64,000 bases of DNA, taken from positions 1 to 64,000 of the forward strand of contig DASXVO010000033.1 of assembly GCA_036504215.1 (NCBI GenBank), read 5' to 3'. Both the position numbers and the translations under genes were made by a program. The notes under the pieces were generated by a model. That model made no database searches and was not told where the DNA came from. It was given only the letters and a program-made list of their open reading frames with translations. This document shows positions 45,425-54,821 of the stretch, piece after piece. Origin of the DNA: Vicinamibacterales bacterium. GTDB taxonomy: Bacteria; Acidobacteriota; Vicinamibacteria; Vicinamibacterales; Fen-181. Within the stretch, counting starts at the first letter, position 1; every line of letters starts with the position of its first letter.

Positions 45425-46825
45425 CTAGAACCCCACTGTCAGCGACACGCCAAGCAGGTGGGCCTTGAAGCTGAACGTACCGTTGTTGTCCGCAGCCGTC
45501 GGCACCGCACCCTTGCCGGCCGTCGTCCGGCCTGCACGGTCCGGCTGGCCGAGGTACAGGTAGCCCACGTCGAACCGCGCACGCTTCGAGATCTGCGAGC
45601 CGAAGCCGACGGAGAACTCGCGCCGCGACCCTTCCGGCAGGTTCGGCGTCACGGTCTGATCCGGTGCGGCCCCGCCGTGAAGGTCGATGCCCGCGCGCAG
45701 CACGTTCTTCTTGCCCACGAGAATCTCGGTGCCGATGCGAACGCCGTGCGTGTCCTCGTAGCTCTCGAGGACCCCGCTCTTCAGATAGTCACCGTTGACC
45801 GGGAGCGTATCGAACGCGCGCCACCGGGTGAACTGGTAGTCGAGGAACAGCTTGGCCGTCGGCGTCACCTTGAACGCCACGCCTGCCACGAACTGGGCCG
45901 GCAGCGGAAGCGTCGTCGTCGCGTTCTGGTTGCTCAGCTTCCCGCCCGCCGCAAACTGGCCCTTGACCAGCGCGTCCAGCGGCGTGCCTGCCGGCGCGAC
46001 GCCGGGGATCGACACCGGCAGCTTGTACTGCGTCCCGTCGGGCTTGACCGCCGAGATCTGCGTCGTGGTGATGGTCCCGTTGGTGACGTCGACCTTCTGC
46101 GGCGCGAGGAACCGCATGCCGATCGAGACCTTCTCGCTGGCCTTCATCAGCAGGCCCAGGTGGTAGCCGGCGTGCCACGCGTTTCCCTTGAGCTGGACAT
46201 CCGCGAAATCGGTGCCCGCCCGGACGCCGAGCGCGGCGAACGTGCCGGCGCCAAACGCCTGCGTCGAGAGGTCCAGACGCTGACGGAGTTCGACGTTCAG
46301 GTACGAGAGGTCGATCCCGCCGCCCACAGACACATTCTCACTGAGCTTCACCGAGATGGTGGGCTGCAAGTAGACGCCCTGCACCACGCTCTTGTATCCG
46401 AGGAACCGGCCCTGTGACGACTCGGGCCAATCCGTCGTCAACCCGTACGGCGCGAACACCCCGAGGCCGACGGCGAACTTCTTGGCAAACGGCTTCGAGA
46501 AGTAGATGTTGGGCACCGGGTACCAGTGGTTGTTCAATGTGCTCACGGTGCCGTTCAGGGAGCCCCCGGACGAGTCCGTGAAAGTGCCGCGCGGGCCGAT
46601 CAAGACGCCGCCGAGCGTGATCTGCGTCGCCTGCATCGACAGCGCCGCCGGATTGAAGAACGCGCCGGACCCGTCGGCACACGGATCGGCGACGCCCGCG
46701 CCGCTGCGCCCCATCATGCAGGCTCCCTGCTCGTACACCCCGTAGCCCTGCGCATACGCCGTGCCGCCGCCGACCAGCGCGCCCAGCAGGATGCCAAGCG
46801 CCACAATCGCTGAAACTCGGTACAT
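45425..46825 (-). CDS. FadL/OmpP1-family outer-membrane transporter
   Basis: 466 residues. Signal peptide through about residue 25, then the FadL start (GYGVYEQGACMMGRSGAG, ADGSGAFFNPAAL) which forms the hatch and first strands. The rest shows barrel strands and the final strand ending LGVSLTVGF with terminal Phe. Takes up long-chain fatty acids or aromatic compounds. ATG 46825 follows GGAGGAAG. Confidence 0.92.
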   Translation of the reverse strand: MYRVSAIVALGILLGALVGGGTAYAQGYGVYEQGACMMGRSGAGVADPCADGSGAFFNPAALSMQATQITLGGVLIGPRGTFTDSSGGSLNGTVSTLNNHWYPVPNIYFSKPFAKKFAVGLGVFAPYGLTTDWPESSQGRFLGYKSVVQGVYLQPTISVKLSENVSVGGGIDLSYLNVELRQRLDLSTQAFGAGTFAALGVRAGTDFADVQLKGNAWHAGYHLGLLMKASEKVSIGMRFLAPQKVDVTNGTITTTQISAVKPDGTQYKLPVSIPGVAPAGTPLDALVKGQFAAGGKLSNQNATTTLPLPAQFVAGVAFKVTPTAKLFLDYQFTRWRAFDTLPVNGDYLKSGVLESYEDTHGVRIGTEILVGKKNVLRAGIDLHGGAAPDQTVTPNLPEGSRREFSVGFGSQISKRARFDVGYLYLGQPDRAGRTTAGKGAVPTAADNNGTFSFKAHLLGVSLTVGF

Positions 46826-47009
46826 CGGTACACTTCCTCCAATGCGGGGGCCACGCCTCATCTGAGCCAGTCAGAACAACTCTCCAGAACGCCCGGGAAA
46901 GGCTAGCATAGACCGGCAGAGCCCGAAAAGGGTTTCTGTGCGGGGGGCTGCCTCCCGTTTTGGTGCCATAATCTCCCGGGAAGGCACACCCGCCATCTGG
47001 ATCGATGTC

Positions 47010-47996
47010 ATGCACTCGCACACCCTGATTCCCGCCGCCGTCGTTCTCGCCGCGCTTGCCGTACTCCCGGCCTGTGCGGGTGACCGACAGGCGGGGAGCC
47101 CGGGCAAGCGGTTGGTCATCGCGGTCGTCCCCAAGGGCAGCGCGCACCAGCATTGGAAGGGCGTGCGGGCGGGCGCCCTCGCCGCGAGCCGAGAGATCGG
47201 TGTCGAGGTGATCTGGCAGGCCCCTGGGAAGGAAGACAGCAGCGAGGAGCAGATTCAGGTGGTGGACAGCCTCAGGAGCCGCGGCGTGTCAGGTATCCTG
47301 CTCGCCCCGCTCGATGAACGCGCGCTGCGCGCCCCGGTCGCCAACGCGGTCCACGCCGGCATCCCGGTCGCCTTGTTCGACTCCGGGCTCGACAGCCAGG
47401 ACTACGTCAGCCTCATCGAGACCAACAACTACCAGGCCGGTCGGCTCGCCGGAGAACACCTCGCGCGGCTCCTCGACGGCAGGGGGCCGATCATGCTGCT
47501 GCGTGTGCGGGAGGGGTCGGCCAGCACGACGCAGCGCGAACAGGGATTCCTCGACGCGGTGGGGGCCTTCCCGGGCCTGCAGATCGTCAGTTCCAACCAG
47601 TATGCTGGCGCGACGACCGACGGCGCGTACACCGCCAGCCGCAACCTGTTGACGGTGCTGCGGGCGGGCGACGGGGGCGTGGCGGGCGTGTTCTGCGCGA
47701 ACGAATCGGGCACGAGTGGGATGCTGCGTGCGCTGCAGGAGGCGAAGCTTGCCGGCCGGATCCGCTTCGTCGGGTTCGACGTCTCGGACGTGCACCTGCA
47801 GGGCCTGCGCGCCGGGCAGATCGACGCGCTCGTCGTGCAGGACCCCTTCCGGATGGGCTACTTGGGCGTCCGGATCCTCGCCCGCGCCATCGGTGGCGAG
47901 AAGGTCGAGAAACACGTGGACACCGGCGTCACCCTGGTCACCAGAGAGAACGTGGATCTCCCGGAACTCCAGCAGCGGCTCCACCCGGGAAGGTGA
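47010..47996 (+). CDS. Sugar-type periplasmic binding lipoprotein (RbsB-like), orphan
   Basis: 328 residues. Lipobox LPAC near residue 22. Periplasmic-binding-protein type 1 fold: IAVVPKGSAHQHWKGVRAGA, ILLAPLDERALRAPVA, IPVALFDSGLD and VGFDVSDVHLQGLRAG. No ABC permease or ATPase lies nearby, so it may work with a distant transporter or as a receptor. It follows the divergent FadL gene by 184 bases; CATAAT at 46968-46973 could be a -10. Confidence 0.9.
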   Translation: MHSHTLIPAAVVLAALAVLPACAGDRQAGSPGKRLVIAVVPKGSAHQHWKGVRAGALAASREIGVEVIWQAPGKEDSSEEQIQVVDSLRSRGVSGILLAPLDERALRAPVANAVHAGIPVALFDSGLDSQDYVSLIETNNYQAGRLAGEHLARLLDGRGPIMLLRVREGSASTTQREQGFLDAVGAFPGLQIVSSNQYAGATTDGAYTASRNLLTVLRAGDGGVAGVFCANESGTSGMLRALQEAKLAGRIRFVGFDVSDVHLQGLRAGQIDALVVQDPFRMGYLGVRILARAIGGEKVEKHVDTGVTLVTRENVDLPELQQRLHPGR

Positions 47997-48026
47997 CGAC
48001 GGCAGCCAGGAGTCAGGAGCCAGCGT

Positions 48027-49751
48027 TCAGAAGGCCCGTGCGCCGGGACCCTTCAACGCTCGCCCGGGCCGTTCGGTCGTGATCTTCCCGTCAGTCACCA
48101 CCGCGCGCCCGTTCACCAGGACGTGCCGCACACCCACCGAGTAGTGCATCGGGTCCTCGAACGTCGACACATCCCGGATCGCGGCGGGGTCGAAGATCGT
48201 GATGTCGGCCGCCATGCCCGGGCGAAGGATGCCGCGATCGTTCAGGTGCACGCGCGTGGCCGGCTGTGAAGTCATCTTGCGGACCGCTTCCTCGAGCCGG
48301 AGCACCTTCTCGTCGCGCACGTACTTGCCGAGGATCCGGGCGAATGTGCCGAATGCGCGCGGATGCGACCTCGACTCGGCCATCGGCCCGTCCTCTGCCT
48401 TCGCGCCGGAGTCGGTGTCGACGCTGACCAGCGGATGCCGGAGCGCCGCCACCACATCGTCCTCCCGCATGATCGATGTGACGACAGCCGTATTCCCCCG
48501 GTCGGCGATGACGAGATCGATCACGGCATCCCGCGGATCCGTGCCCATCTGCCGGGCAATCTGGGTCAGCGTCATGCCTTCGTACTTCCGAAGTGAAGGG
48601 TCGAGCACCGACGACACCATCACGCCGTCACCGCCACCCGATCCGTACCACTGGTTCTCCCAGCCCACCGCGTTCTCGTCGTCCATTTCCTTCTTGATTC
48701 GCTCGCGATCGGCCGGATTCTTGAGCCGGGACAACGTCTTCTCGAGACCACCCTCACGCGCCCACATCGGCAGGCACGAGTCGAGGCCGTTCGAGGCGCG
48801 CGTGTAGGGATACTGGTTGGCGGTGATGTCGAGGCCGCGCGCGCGGGCCGCCTCGATCCGCGCCAGCACCTGCGGCATCTTGCCCCAGTTCGCCTTGTAG
48901 GCCGTCTTCAGGTGCCAAATCTCGGCTGGGATCTTCGCGCGCTCCGCGATGGCGCACGTTTCATCGATCGCGTCGAAGATGCCGGCGCTCTCCGATCGAA
49001 GGTGCGTGAAGTAGACGCCCCCGTAGCGCGCGGCGACGCTGGCGAGCGCCACCAGTTCGTCGGTCGAGGCGTAGCGGTCGGGCATGTACTGCAGCGACGA
49101 ACTCACGCCGAGCGCGCCGTCCTCCATCGCCTGGGCGACCAGCTTCTGCATCTGATCGAGTTCCGCGGGCGTCGCCGGTCGATTGTCCTTGCCGACGACA
49201 TACGCGCGCAGGCCGCCTGCCCCGACGAACGTCGCGATGTTGATGGCCGGATGCGTGCGCTCGTTCAAGCGTTTGAAATACTCACCGAGCGTCCGCCAGT
49301 CCCACGCGACGTTGAAGTGCTTGAAGCCGTCGGCCTGATCCTCGAATAGCCGATCGTTGATCGGCGCAATCGACGTCCCCTCCCCCGTCACCTCCGTCGT
49401 CACGCCCTGGAGGATCTTGCTGGCTGCCCGGTTGTCCACGAGCACGTTGAACTCGGACTGCCCGAGCAGATCGATGAAGCCGGGAGCGACGACGAGGCCG
49501 GATGCGTCGATGCGCTTCGCGGTGGACGCCTGCGTCAGATCGCCAATCGCCGCGATTCGGTCGCCGCGGACGCCGACGTCGCCGAGATACCACGACGCGC
49601 CGGTGCCGTCGACGATGCGCCCGCCGGTGATGATCGCGTCGAAAGCCTGCACGCGCGGCGCCCGTGCCGTCAGGACCACGGCCAGGCCGGCGGTCAGGAT
49701 TGCGGTCAGGCTCAGGCAGAGAACCGAGGAGAGTCGGAGCTGTGGAGACAT
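48027..49751 (-). CDS. N-acyl-D-amino-acid deacylase (D-aminoacylase family), exported
   Basis: 574 residues with an N-terminal signal/anchor segment. Family features are ITGGRIVDGTGASWYLGDVG, APGFIDLLGQSEFNV (where family members have HxH or Cys), GVSSSLQYMPDRYAS and YFTHLRSES. Related enzymes release fatty or acetyl groups from D-amino acids using zinc. Here the first metal pair (HxH) reads LGQSE, so metal binding differs from dipeptidases and resembles DAN1-like members. The start lies 9 bases after TATAAA on the minus strand. Confidence 0.85.
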   Translation of the reverse strand: MSPQLRLSSVLCLSLTAILTAGLAVVLTARAPRVQAFDAIITGGRIVDGTGASWYLGDVGVRGDRIAAIGDLTQASTAKRIDASGLVVAPGFIDLLGQSEFNVLVDNRAASKILQGVTTEVTGEGTSIAPINDRLFEDQADGFKHFNVAWDWRTLGEYFKRLNERTHPAINIATFVGAGGLRAYVVGKDNRPATPAELDQMQKLVAQAMEDGALGVSSSLQYMPDRYASTDELVALASVAARYGGVYFTHLRSESAGIFDAIDETCAIAERAKIPAEIWHLKTAYKANWGKMPQVLARIEAARARGLDITANQYPYTRASNGLDSCLPMWAREGGLEKTLSRLKNPADRERIKKEMDDENAVGWENQWYGSGGGDGVMVSSVLDPSLRKYEGMTLTQIARQMGTDPRDAVIDLVIADRGNTAVVTSIMREDDVVAALRHPLVSVDTDSGAKAEDGPMAESRSHPRAFGTFARILGKYVRDEKVLRLEEAVRKMTSQPATRVHLNDRGILRPGMAADITIFDPAAIRDVSTFEDPMHYSVGVRHVLVNGRAVVTDGKITTERPGRALKGPGARAF

Positions 49752-49760
49752 GAGGGGGAT

Positions 49761-49766
49761 TTTATA
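49761..49766 (-). promoter_or_regulatory. Candidate -10 close to the deacylase start
   Basis: TATAAA (minus strand) ends 9 bases before the ATG, so the transcript would have almost no leader. No ribosome-binding site and no good -35 are visible. Confidence 0.3.
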
Positions 49767-49781
49767 GCAGCGGCGACGAGT

Positions 49782-50264
49782 TCAGTGAGTGACCGTACCG
49801 GCGAGCGTGCGGTAGGCGTCGCAGACGCTCGCGAAGGCGCGGGCGAGGCGGGCGCGTTCCTGGTCGCCGGACCCGGGGTGGCGATCCGGGTGAAACTTGC
49901 GGGCAAGAGCCCTAAACGCGCTCTTGACCTCGGCGTCCGTGAAATCGGCGTGGAGCGACTGAGCTCCCATCCCGCGGAGGCAGTCGAGCGCCTGCTGCTC
50001 GGTGGCTGAAAGGTGCCGAACTGGCCGTCTGGGCGGTTGTGGCGGCTCGTATGCCGGAAACCAGGTCGGCCTACCCGGCTGAGAAGACAACCGGCCTGCG
50101 TCTGCGGTGAAACCGCTGAGGAAATCACCGAACAGGAACACCGGTTGCGGGCTCGGGCGCCATGATGCTGAGGGGGCGTTGGTGGTCCTTGGCGAAGACC
50201 AGGCGAAGCTGTCGTCATTCAGCTTCTCGTCGAGGATCCGTCCGAAGGTCACTCCAGCCCGCAT
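49782..50264 (-). CDS. J-domain protein
   Basis: 160 residues. A Pro-rich N-terminal half, then a C-terminal J domain: DAEVKSAFRALARKFHPDRH contains the HPD that stimulates Hsp70. No zinc-finger or substrate domains, so it is a specialised J protein; DnaK is not in the window. The start at 50264 has GGGAGG upstream; the frame could run to 50351 across the divergent methyltransferase start, which is unlikely. Confidence 0.85.
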   Translation of the reverse strand: MRAGVTFGRILDEKLNDDSFAWSSPRTTNAPSASWRPSPQPVFLFGDFLSGFTADAGRLSSQPGRPTWFPAYEPPQPPRRPVRHLSATEQQALDCLRGMGAQSLHADFTDAEVKSAFRALARKFHPDRHPGSGDQERARLARAFASVCDAYRTLAGTVTH

Positions 50265-50394
50265 GCCCTCCCAATCGGCCCTGCGGGTCCGAGCTTGAGC
50301 CGCGCATCGGCGTGATACCCTGTTCGCGAAAACCGTCGTGCTGGTTTGCATCGGTCATCCTCGTGACGACGGTGCCAGCTTCAGGAGGCGTGTG

Positions 50395-51255
50395 GTGGCA
50401 GGTCTCAACCTGGGCGTCGCCCGGTTCATCGGCAACCTCTTCGGCCGTCCGGCGTCGAGGCCAGCGCCCCCTCGGGAAAAGCCCAAAGGGTGGCTCAGCG
50501 AAGAAGAGGATAGCCTCGTACCGCCGCGTTCGGTCTGGATCGGCCCCGACGACCCGATCAGCCACTACTACCGGTGGGTCTGGGAGTATCTGGCTTATCT
50601 TACGCTCGTCGCCGAACTGGGGCGGCAGGAATCGGTGCTGGAGTTGGGGTGCGGACATGGGCGAACGAGCCGGGGGCTACTGTGCTACCTGCGAGCGCCC
50701 GGCAGCTACGCGGGCCTCGACGTCGATCGTGTCCGTGTCGAGGACGCCAAGGCGCGAATCGAGGCGCGCTGGCCGAATTTCCGGTACGTCTGGGCCGATG
50801 TCCGGAGCTCGAACTACAACCCCTCGGGGGCGGTGAACGCGGCCAATTACCGGTTTCCGTTCGACGACGCGGCCTTCGACGTCCTGTACGCGGCGTCGCT
50901 GTTCACGCACCTCCTGCCTGCCGAAACCGCGAATTACCTGCGCGAGAGCCGGCGCGTGATGAAACCGGGGGGGCGCTGTCTGTTCAGCGTGTTCCTGCTG
51001 GACCACTATCGCGGCCCGAAGACGACGATCTCGCCCATGTACGAGTTCGAGCACAGGCTCGAAGGACATCCCGGCGTCGCGACGCGCGATCCGAGATTCC
51101 CGGATGCCGCGGTCGCCTACAACCTCGAGACGTTGACGCGCATGGCTGATTCGGCTGGACTTCGCGTCGACCGCGTGCTGCCGGGTCTCTGGAGCGAGAG
51201 TCCGGGCATCGCGGTGAACGAACAGGATATGGTGCTGCTGCGGGCGAGGGACTAG
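50395..51255 (+). CDS. Class I SAM-dependent methyltransferase
   Basis: 286 residues. Motif I is SVLELGCGHGRTSRGL; YAGLDVDRVRVEDAK binds the ribose; and FDDAAFDVLYAASLFTHL and VMKPGGRCLFSVFL complete the Rossmann fold. Related to small-molecule or glycan methyltransferases; substrate unknown. GTG 50395 follows AGGAGG by 6 bases; ATG-like starts further up to 50338 lack a site. Confidence 0.9.
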   Translation: MAGLNLGVARFIGNLFGRPASRPAPPREKPKGWLSEEEDSLVPPRSVWIGPDDPISHYYRWVWEYLAYLTLVAELGRQESVLELGCGHGRTSRGLLCYLRAPGSYAGLDVDRVRVEDAKARIEARWPNFRYVWADVRSSNYNPSGAVNAANYRFPFDDAAFDVLYAASLFTHLLPAETANYLRESRRVMKPGGRCLFSVFLLDHYRGPKTTISPMYEFEHRLEGHPGVATRDPRFPDAAVAYNLETLTRMADSAGLRVDRVLPGLWSESPGIAVNEQDMVLLRARD

Positions 51256-51259
51256 CAGC

Positions 51260-51280
51260 GCACGGGCGAGACGCCCGTGC
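51260..51280. repeat. Palindromic repeat, copy 2 of the GCACGGGCG family
   Basis: GCACGGGCG (51260-51268) AGA CGCCCGTGC (51272-51280). The stem is identical to 13200-13220. It begins 4 bases after the methyltransferase stop. Confidence 0.8.
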
Positions 51281-51294
51281 CACTCGCCATCCAC

Positions 51295-51391
51295 GGCCAT
51301 CTCTCGACCCGAGTGGGAGTCCTGCCAGACACGTCGAAGGGACTCAAATCCATCACCGCCATGCACGGGCCATCTCTCGACCCGAGTGGGA
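51295..51391. repeat. Direct repeat, two 24-bp copies
   Basis: The 24 bases beginning GGCCATCTCTCGACCC occur at 51295-51318 and again at 51368-51391. Each copy lies beside a palindrome, so the palindrome and this flanking block seem to have spread together. Confidence 0.8.
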
Positions 51392-51409
51392 CAGGCGTCT
51401 CGCCTGTCC
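51389..51409. repeat. Palindromic repeat, variant copy 3
   Basis: GGACAGGCG (51389-51397) TCT CGCCTGTCC (51401-51409): a perfect 9-bp stem, with compensatory base changes relative to copies 1 and 2. Such covariation shows that the hairpin itself is kept. Confidence 0.8.
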
Positions 51410-51422
51410 GGGCCGCGCTCGC

Positions 51423-53114
51423 CTACCGCCTCCCGCCCACCACCGCGCGGAGTGCGCGCAGACGGATGTCCAGCTCTTCGGGCGTCATCGAGGCGTATTT
51501 TGGCGGCAGCAGTCGCCGGCTCGATGCCTCGAATACTGCCAGTAGTTCCATATAGTCGAGCAATTCCTGGTCCCGGCTCGGGAAATAGTCGGCCGCCGCG
51601 CGCGCGAGGTGGTCGGCCGTCACCTCCGCGTCCCCGCCCGCCTCCCGCGCGGCATCGTCGTTCGCCATGAGGATGACGGCTTCGACGTCCGCGTTGCTGT
51701 AGCCGACGAGTTTCTGGGAGAACTGCGCGCGGATCGGCGCGAGGTCCACCGAGGTCGTGATCTTGTTCTTCCGGAGGAGCGCGCGCGCCACCTGCTCGAC
51801 TTCCTCCGCGGTCTGCGAGTAGAGGAACGGAATCTTCCGGTCGAGGCGGCCTGCACGCTTCAGATCGACGTCGAGCTTGTCGGGCCGGTTCGTCATCACG
51901 AGGAACAGGATGCGCCCCCGGTTCGACGTGTCCGACATGAACTCCTTGATCCTCGCGATGACACGCGACGAGGTGCCGCCATCGCCGTCGCCGTCCGTGT
52001 TGCCGAACGCGCGGTCCCCCTCGTCGATGATGACGACCACCTGGCCGATCGCTTTGATGACGGTCAGGATCTTCTCGAGGTTGCCCTCGGTCGCCCCCAC
52101 CCACTTCGACCGGAAGTTCTTCAGCTTGATCGTCGTCAGGCCGCATTCCTTCGCAAACGCCTCGGCCACGAAGGTCTTGCCGGTGCCCATCGGACCGGTG
52201 AAGAGGATGCCCATCGGCACGCGGCTGGTGCGACCCTCGCGGATGTTGTCGGCAAGGACGAGGAGGTCCTTCTTCACCTCCTCCATGCCGCCCACGACCT
52301 CGAAGCCGTGCTCGGGCTCGACGAACTCGACGAGGCTGAAGCACTCACGCTCGAGGATCTCCCGCTTGCGGCGGGCAATCAGGCGGTCGGCCTCCTGGCG
52401 GGCAACGTCGGCTACCGACGCGGGTGAAGGCCCGGCCGGCCCGGGCGAGAGGATCGACGCCAGTTGAATCGCCTTGAGTCCGGCCGTTGTTTCCGCGTAA
52501 CGGTCCACGTCCTTGTCGCTCAGTCTCGCGTCGGCCAGGCGTGCGGCTGCGCGCCGCGTCTCAAGGTCCGGCATCGGGATCTCGAGGACGCCGACCTTGG
52601 GATTGGAGATGATCTTCGGCGAGAGCTCGCTGAGGTTCTCGGTCACGAGCAGCACGACGTTGTCGCCCTTGTCGATTTCTGGCAGGAACGACCACCGCTG
52701 CAACGTGATGACCGCGCCGCGATCGCCATCGGCCTGGAACGCCGGGTCGCCGGCCGGTGCGATGGCCTCCGCGTACTCGAGGATCACCGCGACCTTCGAC
52801 CCGCCAATCAGGACCCGCTCGAGCGCGGCCAGGGCTCTCGGTTTCTCGGTGGCGGTCAGCGCCTCGTCCAGCGCGCCGACACCCGGCTCCCGCCTGGCGA
52901 ACCGAATGCCGGTCGCGAGGTTGTACACCGCGATCGTCTGACGCGTCTCCTTCAGCAGGACGTCGGTGAGGAAGTCGGTCAGCGTGAGCATCCGCTGTTC
53001 GTGCACCACGGCGTCGAACACGTTGCCGTGGAGGACGAACATCGACGCTTCGCCGCGCAGGTATCGGCGCCGCAGGTCCTCGGCCCAGGACGGGAGGAGA
53101 CGCGTATCGCTCAT
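51423..53114 (-). CDS. AAA ATPase, two-half (Ycf46/Vps4-like), of the PspA/ABC cluster
   Basis: 563 residues. Residues 1-250 look like an AAA-like half without a P-loop ([13 protein letters not shown] at ~108, [16 protein letters not shown] at ~153). Residues 270-500 are a full AAA module: Walker A GPMGTGKT at 307-314, Walker B VVIIDEGD at 360-367, and Arg fingers in [12 protein letters not shown] at ~419. The order resembles Ycf46-type proteins. It starts 9 bases after the membrane coiled-coil gene and is last of seven same-strand genes that include PspA. By analogy with Vps4 acting on ESCRT-III, it could disassemble PspA polymers; that is a hypothesis. Confidence 0.85.
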   Translation of the reverse strand: MSDTRLLPSWAEDLRRRYLRGEASMFVLHGNVFDAVVHEQRMLTLTDFLTDVLLKETRQTIAVYNLATGIRFARREPGVGALDEALTATEKPRALAALERVLIGGSKVAVILEYAEAIAPAGDPAFQADGDRGAVITLQRWSFLPEIDKGDNVVLLVTENLSELSPKIISNPKVGVLEIPMPDLETRRAAARLADARLSDKDVDRYAETTAGLKAIQLASILSPGPAGPSPASVADVARQEADRLIARRKREILERECFSLVEFVEPEHGFEVVGGMEEVKKDLLVLADNIREGRTSRVPMGILFTGPMGTGKTFVAEAFAKECGLTTIKLKNFRSKWVGATEGNLEKILTVIKAIGQVVVIIDEGDRAFGNTDGDGDGGTSSRVIARIKEFMSDTSNRGRILFLVMTNRPDKLDVDLKRAGRLDRKIPFLYSQTAEEVEQVARALLRKNKITTSVDLAPIRAQFSQKLVGYSNADVEAVILMANDDAAREAGGDAEVTADHLARAAADYFPSRDQELLDYMELLAVFEASSRRLLPPKYASMTPEELDIRLRALRAVVGGRR

Positions 53115-53123
53115 GGCGGATCC

Positions 53124-54014
53124 CTAGAGAGTGCCCAGTACGGCCTCGGTCTCGAGGGCCGTCTGGCGAATCGACTCGACGCCGTCGAGGAGCTCGTTGA
53201 GCTGCCCCGAGAGCTGTTGGGGTGACTGCATCGTGACGATCTGGTCGGCAATGAGCTGGAAGGAATTCTCGATTAGATCGAGCTGCCCGCGCGCCACCTC
53301 GAGGTAGCGGCGGATTTCCTGCATCTTCTCGAGGCGCTTCAGGATGATGGCCAGGTTCTTCTTCGCGAGGTCGATGGTCGGCTCGCCGTCCTTCGCGAGC
53401 TTGATGTCCCGCTCGAGCCGCGAGCGGTCGGCGTCGAGCGAGACGACGTCCACCGACTGCAGGTACGACTCGTAGCGAGCGGAGGTGACCGCCATCTCGA
53501 TGAACGCCTCCACGAGCTTGTCGGTCTTCTTCAACTCGGCGCGCAGCAGATCGCCCGTCAACGACGGGTTTTGCGCGGCCAATCGCTGGATCTCGGCTTG
53601 GCGGTAGGTCAGGTCCTCGACGCGCGTTCGTTCGCGTTCGCCGAGGCCCTGCACGCGCAGGGCGCGCTCGCGGTCCTCCGCGTCCCGCCTGAGTTGCTCG
53701 AACTTCGGGTCCCAGACGAACCGCTTGAGGAGCACCGAGTCGGCATTCACCAGCCAGATCGTCTCGAGGCCGAGGGTGGCGAGCGCCAGAATCGGGTTGA
53801 CGGTCAGGACTGCCGCCCCCAGTCCGCCGACGAGCAGCGACAGGTTGAACGGGTTGACGAACGCCCACTTGTGGTAGGTCGGCTTGTCGGGCACGGCTGC
53901 CGGTGCCGGGGACGCGGGAGTCGCGGACACCGCCGCCGGCCGCCGGGCAGACGAAGGAATGGGCGGCGGATTCACACGCGATGCGGACGGCTTCGGCCGG
54001 TCGGGCGTCGGCAT
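53124..54014 (-). CDS. Unknown membrane-hairpin / coiled-coil protein of the PspA/ABC cluster
   Basis: 296 residues. A Pro/Ala/Ser-rich N-terminus (1-45), one hydrophobic hairpin or long span at ~57-90 (FNLSLLVGGLGAAVLTVNPI), then about 180 residues of heptad-patterned helix ending at the C-terminus. No catalytic motif seen. Packed between the ABC ATPase (9-base gap) and the AAA ATPase (9-base gap), so it works with them. The topology suits an adaptor that ties the membrane to the AAA or PspA proteins. I do not recognise the family. Confidence 0.75.
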   Translation of the reverse strand: MPTPDRPKPSASRVNPPPIPSSARRPAAVSATPASPAPAAVPDKPTYHKWAFVNPFNLSLLVGGLGAAVLTVNPILALATLGLETIWLVNADSVLLKRFVWDPKFEQLRRDAEDRERALRVQGLGERERTRVEDLTYRQAEIQRLAAQNPSLTGDLLRAELKKTDKLVEAFIEMAVTSARYESYLQSVDVVSLDADRSRLERDIKLAKDGEPTIDLAKKNLAIILKRLEKMQEIRRYLEVARGQLDLIENSFQLIADQIVTMQSPQQLSGQLNELLDGVESIRQTALETEAVLGTL

Positions 54015-54023
54015 GGGCTCATT

Positions 54024-54821
54024 CTATGCGGGCTCGGTCGCCGGAGCGTAGAGCATCTCGAGGAGTTTCTTCTCCACGGCCCGGAACTCGTTCGACGACT
54101 TCAGGGCGATGTCCCGCACCTGGAAGAAGGGCACGTCCACGCGGTGCAGGATGCGCGCTGGCCGCGGAGAGAGCACGTAGACGGTGTCGGCCAGGTAGAC
54201 GGCCTCCGACACGTCGTGGGTCACGAACAGGATCGTGTTGTCCTCGGTCCGCGAGACGTCGAGCAGCAGCCCCTGCATCTCCCACCGCGTGTAGGGATCG
54301 AGCGCGCCGAACGGCTCATCCATCAGGACGACGCGCGGCTTGTTGATGAGCGTTCGCGCGATCGCCACGCGCTGCTTCATCCCGCCCGACAGGTCCTTCG
54401 GGTAGCGGTCGGCGAACTCCTCCAGGCCGACCGCCTTCAGGTAGTGCGTGGACTGCCCGCGACGCTCGGCGCGCGGCACGCCCTGGAGCCGCAGGCCGTA
54501 CTCGACGTTCTCACGCACGGTCAGCCAGCCGAACGAGGTGTACGCCTGGAACACCATGCCGCGGTCGCGCCCAACCTCGTCGACCCTCTTGCCTTCCAGT
54601 TGCACCTCGCCCGAAGTCGGCGCCAGCAGGCCGGCCACGGCCTTCAGGATCGTGGACTTGCCGCAGCCCGAAGGCCCAAGGAACACGACAATCTCGCCGC
54701 AGCCCGGCTTGTCGTGCACGTCGAGCGAGACGTCGCGCACGGCCTCGGTGCGGCGTCCTCCCCGATCGATGTAGGTGATGCACAGCTTGTCGAGACGGAG
54801 CTTCACGGCCAATTCGCTCAT
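54024..54821 (-). CDS. ABC transporter ATPase, nitrate/sulfonate/taurine type
   Basis: 265 residues. Walker A FLGPSGCGKSTIL, Q-loop in MVFQAYTSFGWLTV, signature LSGGMKQRVAIAR, Walker B VVLMDEPFGALDP, and H-loop VTHDVSEAV. Matches NrtD/SsuB/TauB-type ATPases, which work with a two-permease dimer and a substrate-binding protein. The start ATG 54821 overlaps the permease stop (ATGA), so the two are translated together. The long frame to 55097 is discarded because it is only antisense-like to the permease. Confidence 0.94.
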   Translation of the reverse strand: MSELAVKLRLDKLCITYIDRGGRRTEAVRDVSLDVHDKPGCGEIVVFLGPSGCGKSTILKAVAGLLAPTSGEVQLEGKRVDEVGRDRGMVFQAYTSFGWLTVRENVEYGLRLQGVPRAERRGQSTHYLKAVGLEEFADRYPKDLSGGMKQRVAIARTLINKPRVVLMDEPFGALDPYTRWEMQGLLLDVSRTEDNTILFVTHDVSEAVYLADTVYVLSPRPARILHRVDVPFFQVRDIALKSSNEFRAVEKKLLEMLYAPATEPA

